From assembly GCF_932526225.1 (NCBI RefSeq), contig NC_064040.1:9279356-9341355 (forward strand): 62,000 nucleotides of DNA, written 5' to 3'. The stretch comes from Nematostella vectensis (lineage: Eukaryota > Cnidaria > Anthozoa > Actiniaria > Edwardsiidae). The notes beneath the pieces were generated by a model. The model was not told the DNA's origin. It saw only the letters and a program-made list of their open reading frames with translations, and searched no databases. Within the stretch, counting starts at the first letter, position 1. Each line of letters opens with the position of its first letter. Shown here one piece after another: positions 19,901-31,900 of this stretch. A program made the position numbers and the translations under genes.

Positions 19901-22900
19901 GGGGCACCGACAGGCGAAATAAGATTAGCGGAGGGGAAGGGTCGGGACAAGGAACATACCCGCATGAACCGTTATCTGTATTTCTCCTATATAATTCTCA
20001 TGTGTAGCATGACGTTTATTGTGAATTTTACTTCCCAGCATTTCATTCTTCTGACCTTCAGACTGGCTACAGCTTTTACGTATTCAACCCCAGACTTAGG
20101 GAGGGAGGGAAGATTTTTTTATTTCATTTTGGTGCCCCCCTCCCCCTTTAGATAAATAAACTTGAGAAATGCCAGGACCATATATTAATTATACATAAAT
20201 TGATAGTCGTGTTATTTATATTTTTCCCTGAATTTGGAACAAATATTTTGGGATCAAAATCACCATTTGCCGTTTGCATTAACAGCGTTTTTTTAAATAG
20301 GTGTATTTATTTTCGTTAAGAACTAGTTTTCTGTAGAAAAAAAGATGATGTCCAACGTTATAGGACATCGTATGTATATTGTTTTGTGGATTTGCAGGCT
20401 CCACCACTGTTTAGAAGTTTATTTCCATTTGTTCCTGTTAATTGATAATAAACTGTATCGGTTAATCAAACTGTTATTTACTGAAACCTGGAAGTATCTA
20501 TATTATGGTTTATAAAGACAGAAGTAATTGGTAATTTGGCTTATTTAATCTGTTTTTTTTTGCTACAAACTAGATAATTTTTTTGCTACAAACTAGATCG
20601 TATCAGTAAAATATTAAAGCTGAAAAGTACGGCTCCTTAAAAAAATTAGGAGCACCCCTTTGAAGGACCTTTTTCTTTCTGAGCCCCCATTTTGGAGGTT
20701 GAAAATTTTCGGATACCCCCTCAATACCCCCTCCTCCCCCTCGGTATATTTGATGAACACTCCCTTATTGCTTTGGTCTTTCACAGGAAATGCGTCAATC
20801 CTATATTTCCATGGCAGGATAAAAGGTATGTTTCTATATCGTCAGAACGTAATAACAGGTGTAATTTACTATGTCGATTTAGTTTGGATGTTTTTGTAAG
20901 AATTTGTCTTCTGTTGAGCGCTTTAGAATATTTTTACATAGTTTTAGCGCATAATAAGTAAAGAAATTATAAATTATAGTATAATTATTGTATATCTCAT
21001 CCCTAATTCGTGTATTTGCCATTATCTTGGAGATCCCATTTTTAAAGTGCGCCTTGAATACCTGTATTTTTTTTCTATAGTGATGTACTGATCCCAGGAT
21101 CGACCACGGAAGTCGCCAAGCAGTTTTTACGATGTGTTCTCATCAAGCTTGCTCCTAATGGAATCTTCTCCGAGCTCTTCAGGACAGCTTTCAGATGTGA
21201 GCAGTTGTATTAGTCTTATCGTCATAACACCAGAACCTCACCAGCAGATGCACCAACAAAAGCAACAACAAATACTTTGACAATTATCGTTATTATTTTT
21301 ACCCTCATGGACACCTACAAAAACACCATCACAACGTTTCTCGTCATTAGTATTAATTGTCGTTATATCCACAAGCAAATATGATGTCATCAGAAGCAGC
21401 ACGATAGGCCTTTATTAATTATTTGTATATATGCACAGCGGATGATACACTTCTCAAGGCAGTCGCGTATGCGCTTAACGACTTCTCGGCCTTTGATCAG
21501 ATGTCGCCGATCGCCTACCTTCTTGAGGTGAGCTCAGTACAGAAGCGGATCCAGAATTATTTAAAAGGGGGCGGATTAGAGGGCATAACTTTGAGGTTTC
21601 CGCACGCTTGGTGACCGTGTAATGATGTTCTGACCTGTCTTGTGTTATAGGACATCCTAGGTTTCCGCACGCTTGGTGACCGTGTAATGGTGTTCTGACT
21701 TGTCTTGTGTTATAGGACATCCTAGGTTTCCGCACGCTTGGTGACCGTGTAATGATGTTCTCACCTGTCTTGTATTATAGGACATCCTAGGTTTCCGCAC
21801 GCTTGGTGACCGTGTAATGATGTTCTGACCTGTCTTGTGTTATAGGACATCCTAGGTTTCTGCACGCTTGGTGACCGTGTAATGATGTTCTAACCTGTCT
21901 TGTGTTATAGGACATCGTAGGTTTCCGCACGCTTGGTGACCGTGTAATGATGTTCTAACCTGTCTTGTGTTATAGGACATCCTAGGTTTCCGCACGCTTG
22001 GTGACCGTGTAATGGTGTTCTGACCTGTCTTGTGTTATAGGACACCCTAGGTTTCCGCACGCTTGGTGACCGTGTAATGATGTTACTAGCAAACTTGTGT
22101 TATAGGACACCCTAGGTTTCCGCACGCTTGGTGACCGTGTAATGGTGTTCTGACCTGTCTTGTGTTATAGGACATCCTAGGTTTCCGCACGCTTGGTGAC
22201 CGTGTAATAATGTTCTGACCTGTCTTGTGTTATAGGACATCCTAGGTTTCCGCACGCTTGGTGACCGTGTAATGGTGTTCTAACCTGTCTTGTGTTATAG
22301 GACATCGTAGGTTTCCGCACGCTTGGTGACCGTGTAATAATGTTCTGACCTGTCTTGTGTTATAGGACATCGTAGGTTTCCGCACGCTTGGTGACCGTGT
22401 AATGATGTTCTCACCTGTCTTGTGTTATAGGACATCCTAGGTTTCCGCACGCTTGGTGACCGTGTAATGGTGTTACTAGCAAACCTCGCGACTTACTTCA
22501 AGCACGCGTCAAAGGAACCGACTAGCGCGTGGCAAAGTCAGCTGGCGCACTTTGAGAACTTCTTCCGCAAGCTGCCCTCGGTGCTGCCTGAAAACGTGAG
22601 TGGAGGGCTATAAACCTAAGTCTCCGAGTCGTCTTCGACTGAGAATTAAAGCCCTTTGTCTACGTTAACTTGTCGTAACTGTGTGGTGATCGTGTCTTTA
22701 TCGTCACCGTGTCGTGATCATGTGCATGACAAGTAACCGTGATGTGATTGCGTCGTCACCGTGTCGTAATCGTGTGGCTACTGTGTCGTGATCATATCGC
22801 TACCGTGTCGTGATTGTGTCGAGATCGTGACCCTGTCGCTACCGTGTCGAGATCGTGACCCTATCGCTATCGTGTCGTGATCGTGTCGAGATCGTGATCG

Positions 22901-25900
22901 TGTGGCTACCATGTCGTGATCGTGTGACTACCATGTCGTGATCGTGTTGCTACCATGTCGTGTGTCGCTACCGTGTCGTGGTAGTCTCGCTACCGTGTCG
23001 TGATCGTGTCGCTACCGTGTCGTGATTGTGTCTTGAGCGTTATCGTGTTGTGATCGTGTCGTGCGTCATAACCTCGACTCACTGAGCCCTCTATAATGAT
23101 GTGAGAACGACTATGACTACACGTGTTTTCAGTGGAAATTAAATTTGGTTATTTTACAGAGTGACTTCTCGCCTGCATTTCATATCATGAGTGAGATCTT
23201 GACTGCGGCAAACTCCTCTTTCAAGGTAAGCTTATCACGAACATAGATCCCTACTTATTTCGTGTCCAAACCCCTGTTTTCTTTTCGAGATTTTTTAGTT
23301 TTATTTGTACTTTTTGCAGGTCCTTCTTCAGCCGTTTTCGGTGGTCGTGACGTTCTCCATCAATAAGGGATCCTTTCATCTGCAGGATCTGCTTGACTTG
23401 TGCTCCAAGTGTAACGAGACCTTTCCCAAAGTAAGTAGGCGTCATTGTTAAGACGCTATATGGGTAGTTCCATATAATGGGGACCCTGTGTAAACGCGAA
23501 AGCGTTCAGAACTTCTTTGAAGCCGTTTTCTTGCCTTTAACAATTTATTAAAAAATTGTGCAAAGTGTTACAAGATAAACATTGCCTTTCAAACTCCAAT
23601 CTGCTAAAACATCGCTTTCGTGCTCAAATTCCACAGGATTATTATCTTGAAAACGGCCTTATATTTATCCAGGGAGTCTCTCTCTCACAACTCCCAGATT
23701 TTTCTTATATTTATCATAACAATTGGAATATCTTACCATGTGCCACATGGCTTTCATTAACTTTCAGTTACGGTTACTTTTAGTTGCGGTGGAGATTGAT
23801 AAGTAGGGGGTGGAAGTTATTTTATCTTTTTAGTTCAAATAAAACATTTTTTTTAAAGTAGCCGGCGCTCGGTGGAAAATAGCTGGCGCTTCCGCCGGCC
23901 GCCGTGACCTAATGAAACCCCTGTGTGCTCTAACAGCAGTGAACTTAGTAAACACAGTATAAAAGTGCCTTTTCTCGTTGCATGTGCGTGACATGTTGTA
24001 CATAGCGTTACATTTTGTTTCAGGAGCGTGACAAGCTGTTCCTGACGCGTGCCGTTGTCACGGAGCTAATGCATGCAGTTCGATTCCGGTCATACCTTCC
24101 CGACCTGAATCTACAATCCATACTACAGGTCAGCAGTTTTGCTTTTTAATACACGCGCACATGTCGCCTGAGCTGCAAATGTTTTTCTTTTTTTTCTTGC
24201 TACCCTATAGCACACAAGGCAAAGCTTCATTACTTTTCAGTATTCGTTTTCTTCCGTGCCGTACTATCTCCCCGTACCCTCGTAACACACTCTCACGATG
24301 ATGACTCCATTTTCCCATAGTTCCTTGCGATCGACGCGGGAAGCAGAATCACCTTTGGTGGCGATGGAGACCACACCGAGTACTCGCTCCCATTTGGGGT
24401 AAGACTCGTAATGCGTGTGTTACGCGTTAAACGATTCTAGCGACATTAGTGACATTATAGGGGTACTCGCTCCCATTTGGGGTAAGACTCGTAATGCGTG
24501 TGTTACGCGTTAAACGATTCTAGCGACATTAGTGACATTATAGGAGTACTCGCTACCATTTGGGGTAAGACTCGTAATGCGTGTGTTACGCGTTAAACGA
24601 TTCTAGCGACATTAGTGACATTATAGGGGTACTCGCTCCCATTTGGGGTAAGACTCGTAATGCGTGTGTTACGCTTTAAGCGATTCTAGCGACATTAGTG
24701 ACATTATAGGAGTACTCGCTCCCATTTGGGGTAAGACTCGTAATGCGTGTGTTACGCGTTAAACGATTCTAGCGACATTAGTGACATTATAGGGGTACTC
24801 GCTCCCATTTGGGGTAAGACTCGTAATGCGTGTGTTACGCGTTAAACGATTCTAGCGACATTAGTGACATTATAGGGGTACTCGCTCCCATTTGGGGTAA
24901 GACTCGTAATGCGTGTGTTACGCGTTAAACGATTCTAGCGACATTAGCTACACAATCATACCGAGTGCTCATTTCCATTTGGGGTAAGACGCATAACGTG
25001 TCACGCACTCGTGCCATGTACTGATGTTGCATTACGTTACTTCTAGTCACACACTCGTGCCATGTACTGATATTGTATTACGTTACTTCTAGTCACGCAT
25101 TCGTGCCATGTACTGATGTTGCATTACGTTACTTCTAGTCACGCATTCGTTCCATGTACTGATGTTGCATTACGTTACTTCTAGCCACACACTCGTGCCA
25201 TGTACTGATGTTGTGTGACGTTACTTCTAGTCACGCACTCGTGCCATGTACTGATGTTGCATTACGTTACTTCTAGTCACGCACTCGTGCCATGTACTGA
25301 TGTTGCATTACGTTACTTCTAGTCTCGCACTCGTGCCATGTACTGATATTGTATTACGTTACTTCTAGTCACGCATTCGTGCCATGTACTGATGTTGTAT
25401 TACGTTACTTCTAGTCACACACTCGTGCCATGTACTGATTTGGTATTACGTTACTTCTAGTCACGCATTCGTGCCATGTACTGATGTTGCATTACGTTAC
25501 TTCTAGCCACACACTCGTGCCATGTACGGATATTGTATTACGTTACTTCTAGCCACACACTCGTGCCATGTACTGATGTTGTGTGACGTTACTTCTAGTC
25601 ACGCACTCGTGCCATGTACTGATGTTGCATTACGTTACTTCTAGTCACGCACTCGTGCCATGTACTGATGTTGCATTACGTTACTTCTAGTCTCGCACTC
25701 GTGCCATGTACTGATATTGTATTACGTTACTTCTAGTCACGCATTCGTGCCTTGTACTGATGTTGCATTACGTTACTTCTAGTCACGCATTCGTGCCATG
25801 TACTGATGTTGCATTACGTTACTTCTAGTCACGCACTCGTGCCATGTACTGATGTTGTATTACGTTACTTCTAGTCACACACTCGTGCCATGTACTGATA

Positions 25901-28900
25901 TTGTATTACGTTACTTCTAGTCACGCACTCGTGTCATTTACTGATGTTGTATTACGTCACTTCTAGTCACGCACTCGTGCCATGCAATGATATTGTATTA
26001 CGTTACTTCTAGTGACGCACTCGTGCCATGTACTGACGTTGTGTTACGTTACTTCTAGTCAGGCACTTGGGCCATGTACTGATGTTAAGTTACTTATGGT
26101 AACGCACTCGTGCCATGTATTGATGTTGTATTACGTTACTTCTAGTCACGCGCTCGTGCCATGCACTGATGTTGTGTTACGTTAGTTCTTGTCTCGCACT
26201 CGAGCCATGTACTGATGTTGTGTGACGTTACTTCTAGTCACGCATTCGTGCCATGTACTGATGTTGTGTTACGTTAGTTCTTGTCTCGCACTCGTGCCAT
26301 GTACTGATGTTGTATTACGTTACTTCTAGTCTCGCACTCGTGCTATGGACTGTATGCAGCCGTATTATGGGGAAGCGATAGAGTTTATTCGAGACTGGAA
26401 CTTTACTTCAAAATCGAGTAACGTAAGTATTGGTCTAAGTCAGTACTGATTAAACTGTAATCCGCTTTTTTTGGTGAACGCCACGCCATTGAATGTGCGT
26501 GACACTAGTGAATATGCGTAACACTAGTAAATATGCGTGACACTAGTGAATATGCGTGACACTAGTGAATATGCGTGACACTAGTGAATATGCGTTACAC
26601 TAGTAAATATGCGTGACACTAGTGAATATGCGTGACACAAGTGAACAAAACCTGAACGCCACGCCAGTGAATATGCGTGACACCAGTGAATATGCATGAC
26701 ACTAGTGAATATGCGTGACACTAGTGAATATGCGTGACACTAGTGAATATGCGTGAGACTAGTGAATATGCGTGACACTAGTGAATATGCGTGACACTAG
26801 TGAAGATGCGTAACACTAGTAAATATGCGTGACACTAGTGAACAAAACCAGAACGTCACGCTAGTGAATGTGCGTGACACTTTTAAATATGTGTGACACT
26901 AGTAAATATGCGTGACACTAGTGATAGTGCGTGACACTATTGAATATGCGTGACACTAGTGATTCTGCGTGACACTAGTGAATTGCGTGACACTAGTAAA
27001 TATGCGTGACCCTAGTGATAGTGCGTGACACCATTGAATATGCGTGACACTAGTGATTGTGCATGACACTAGTGAATATGCCTGACACTTGTAAATGTGC
27101 GTGAAAATAGTGAATGAGAAGCCTAGAACCTTGCTTCTAACAAAGCAAATAGTAATAGCCCTCGCTAGACCCTGAAACTTGTTTTCAAGACATTTTACGC
27201 ATATGCTTTGAATTTAACAATTGTTTTTTTTACGTAACCAATTTGAGTTCCCTATTTAATTTGATGTTACTGAGATAAAATTACGTACAGGAAAACCGTC
27301 GGTTGAGTGAGCCAAACCTAAACTTCGACACGGTCCCCATCCACCTCAAGGCGAGCGTGGCTCAGCTGGCGGCATTGGAGCTCACGAAACAGCCCAAGTC
27401 CGGCAAGCTGTACACCAAGGCCCTGAGCTGGCTCAAGAGTCCTCCCACACCGTCACAACTAGGGTGAGCTACCCCCCCCCCCCTTGCCCTCCTCTCTAAA
27501 GTCTCCCCTCAATGCAACCTTAACACACTACACCAGTCTCCCCTCCCTCGTAACACAGACTATACCACACAACCATTGTTAAGTATCCCCTCCCATCCCC
27601 CGTAACACTATATCGCAATACCACTGTAAAGTCTCCCCTCCCCCGTGACACACTACACCAGTCTCCCCTCCCTCGTAACACAGGATATACCCCACAACCA
27701 GTGAAATATCTTTTCTCCCCAACACACTACATCACAACTACTGTATAGTCTCCCTTCCCCGTACCACACTACACCACAACCAGTGTAATGTGTTCCCTTT
27801 CTCCCCCTGTAACACACTACATCACAACTACTGTATAGTCTTCTTCCCCGTAACACTACACCAGTCTCCCTTCCCCTCCCCCGTACCACACTACACCACA
27901 ACCTGTGTAAAGCCCCCCCCTCCCCCGTAACACACTACACCAGTTTACCCTCCCCTCCCCTCCGCCATAACACAGATTACATCACAACTAGGCTTTTGTT
28001 TTCTCCTTACCAAGCATTTTCTTATCTCTTACTCACACGCATGCCTCTAGACGTAATTTTTTTATTTATTTAAATTAATACAAGTATTTCTTTTGAATGA
28101 TGATGTCTACAGAGGAATTTTTTAATTGGCAACATTTACTTGGCCTATGAATAAAAATGCTGGAAGTCTCTTTATACGAGATTTTCTCTGAATTTGTGTA
28201 ATTTTTGTAGAGATATTGATCAATTGAAATAACTTCATGTTGAAAAAATTAAAAACCTATCATATTTTTGCCTGCTGTCTCCCTTGAGCTTTGCTTCAAG
28301 TTATAAAAACGTAATTTTTGTAGAGATATTGACCAATTGGAATAACTTGATGTAAAAAATTAAAAGCCTGTCATATTTTTGTCTGCTGTCTCCCTTGAGC
28401 TTTGCTTCAAGTAATAAAAACGTAATTTTTGTAGAGATATTGACCAATTGGAATAACTTCATGTTAAAAAATAAAAAACCTCTCATATTTTTGCCTGCTG
28501 TCTCCCTTGAGCTTTGCTTCAAGTTATAAAAACGAAATTTTTGTAGAGATATTGACCAATTGGAATAACTTGATGTAAAAAATTAAAAACCTGTCATATT
28601 TTTGTCTGCTGTCTCCCTTGAGCTTTGCTTCAAGTAATAAAAACGTAATTTTTGTAGAGATATTGACCAATTGGAATAACTTCATGTTAAAAAATAAAAA
28701 ACCTCTCATATTTTTGCCTGCTGTCTCCCTTGAGCTTTGCTTCAAGTTATAAAAACGTAATTTTTGTAGAGATATTGACCAATTGGAATAACTTGATGTA
28801 AAAAATTAAAAGCCTGTCATATTTTTGTCTGCTGTCTCCCTTGAGCTTTGCTTCAAGTTATAAAAACGTAATTTTTGTAGAGATATTGACCAATTGAAAT

Positions 28901-31900
28901 AACTTCATGTTAAAAAATAAAAAACCTCTTATATTTTTGCCTGCTGTCTCCCTTGAGCTTTGCTTCAAGTTATAAAAACGAAATTTTTGTAGAGATATTG
29001 ACCAATTGGAATAACTTGATGTAAAAAATTAAAAACCTGTCATATTTTTGTCTGCTGTCTCCCTTGAGCTTTGCTTCAAGTAAAAAAAACGTAATATTTG
29101 TAGAGATATTGACCAATTGGAATAACTTCATGTTAAAAAATAAAAAACCTGTCATATTCTTGTCTGCTGTCTCAGCGAATAATTAAGTAGCCCAGCCTCT
29201 CATAGCTCATTGGCAGATGTTCTCCAAAATGTCCTGTTTTGTTTCGTCAGGATTGTATAACACAAAGGAATATAATAAAGACCTCAACTTGTAATCGAGG
29301 CAAACTTTATCCAGTTCCTACTTGATACCGTCTCGTCGTTTGCTTCGCCAGCCATACAATTTTATCAAAGTATTTTTTTTTTATCTTTTAGCAAGGGGGA
29401 ACCATAATATTTTGCGCTATTTATAGGCAAACTAAACCGTATTATTGTTTATTGTACCTGTCGCTTTAGACCATTGTTTTAAATTGTTATGATAGCAGTG
29501 CTTCCATTGAATGTATTTGATTTACAAAACTCGCGCTGGTATTTTGACCAAAGGTACGCATTTAGGCGTCATTTTATTTACGTTTCAAAGTACAAATAGA
29601 TTAAGTTATCGATACCGGAGCACGTAACTAGAGAAAGTAGAACTTCGAAAATGAATCCCCAAATAGTGCTTTGGCGCTTAATAATGCTACTAAACGCGAA
29701 TCAATTATACATAAGCATTCACCTGTATTGGGGTTTCGAAAGCAACAATATCAACCCTTCCACAGAGAAGAGTGTCTCCGGCAAAAATGTCCTCTCTTGA
29801 TGCTATCGACTGGCAATTGACAAAGACATCGCTCAACTCCAGAGTGGCGCACACATTCAATAGCCCACTTATGTCTGATGTTGCATTCGTAGTGGAAGAC
29901 CCGGCAAAGCAAGACGTAGTATCAATCCCTGCGCATAAGTATATTCTTGGTGTAAGCAGTCCGGTCTTCTTTGCCATGTTCTATGGGCAAATGTCAACTT
30001 CTATAAGCAAAGTTGAGCTGCCGGATTGTGACTCAGTTGGGCTGATTGAATTCCTACGGTATTTGTACTGTAATCGAGTGAAGTTTACCATGGAGTCAGC
30101 TATTCAGGCGCTATATCTGTCCAAGAAGTATCTAGTACCTTCGCTAGCTAAGCATTGCGTGACGTACATTCGTGACAATGTAACACCACAGATTGTGTTT
30201 GATGTCCTGCCGTACGCGCTGAAATTAGCGGAGAAAGACATTTTAGATAGGTGCTTTGAGCTCGTGGACTTTCATGCGGTGACTTTGCTGGGAAGTCAGT
30301 CGTTCTTGACTGTCACAGAGGACGTATTGGTTGCGTTACTACAACGTGATTCTCTTCGCGTGACGGAAGTGGATTTGTTTAGAGCGGTACAACGTTGGTT
30401 GGCGCATAATGTAGAGCAAGAGTGCAGCGTGACGGGTGAATTGGTCACGTCTTCTGCTGGTTTATTTCGTAAGCGCCGTGGTTTTAATAGTTGTGAAGGG
30501 AAATTTTTTGATGACGAAGTTAAGGAACAAGTCGAATGGAGAGGAAAGAGGTTTTGTGGAAAGAGCCGACTGGTCCGAGGTACTCAATCCATAGAGAAGG
30601 TGGATTTTGAACTCAAGTTTGAAAATGAACATTTTTCGGAAGAAAATGTTAAAAGTGGAATAATGGGAACTGACTCAGTGATGGCAAGAGAAGGCCCACT
30701 TGAAGAAGAACTACCTGTAGAACAACGACAGCGATGTCAGCCACAATCACAGATGTGCCCACATAAACAGCAACTTCATCAACAACAACAGCTGAAGGAA
30801 CAACAACAACAGCTGATGCGACAGAACCAAAACGAACAATATTCGCAACAACAGCAGCATCCTCGAGATTGTCCACAAATTAAACTTTATCGGGGGCAAC
30901 ATTACGAGCAGGGTAATATCGGTTGCTCGCAAGGTGCACGTGAGAATTTCCTGCACACTGACAAACACGTGCAACGGCTAATGGCGCTGATACGCTTCCC
31001 CCTTATGAAACAAAGCGAATTCATAAATCAAGTGGTCCCTTCTGGTTTCCTCAGTCCCGATGACGTCACTCAGATCATGTTAGGCTACGTCACACCACAG
31101 AAAGCCTGTAACTTTTCGTCTCAGCCTCGTTCTGGACCCATCAAGCGATGCGCTCGATTCCAGTCTACCGAACGCTGGTTCCTGTACTCGGGCAAACGTG
31201 CTGAGACGGTGGCGTTCACTGTCAGCGCGTCCGTAAGACTACATGGCGTGCGGTTATATGGCGACGAGCATGCGTGCTACAGAGTCAACCTCGAACTCTT
31301 TTTCACGATGAGCCCTGAGCATAAGCACACTAAAAATGTGTGCTACAATTCTGAGCTCATTCAAACTGACAGTTACCATGGATACGACGTCAAGTTTGAC
31401 ACGCCTGTAATGCTGAAAGCTGAGATTGAGTATCAGCTGAGCGCGCTAATAGTTGGCCCTCCCTCGTGTTACGGGAGGGACCCGCTTATTAGCATTGATA
31501 AGGGTTTTGTTCGCTTTGAGTTCAAAGCTCCTGATCACTTAGTCTACAATAACTTTGGAGCTGGTCAATTTGCGGAAATTTTGTACTCAGAAGTTTAAAA
31601 GCGGATTTTCACGCACTGATTTTCCGGTTGATTGTCGTGAATTTACAGAGTTGTGAATTGTCGACCTCTCCTTCGTTCTGGAAGGGAACTACACCAAGAA
31701 TATGTTCAATTGTATCAGAAAATCGACACAAAATTGGCCTGACAAATCGGCTTTAGTGAATAAACTGTAAGATTATGTATGGTAGATAATGGTTCAATTT
31801 TTATTTCAATTTCAAAAACAACACTTGCCCAGTTCTGGCGCCGTTTGCAAGTCGTGAGCGCTCTCTGATGCTGAACAACCCTGTCACGTGAACACGAACG

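Noticed and set aside
21600-26340. CRISPR-like regular repeats
   Set aside because: Units are direct tandem copies without unique spacers, in a eukaryotic gene, and overlap exon borders.
28301-29155. Three similar 61-73-residue minus-strand frames as a protein family
   Set aside because: They follow the 111/223-bp satellite and start and stop with its period.
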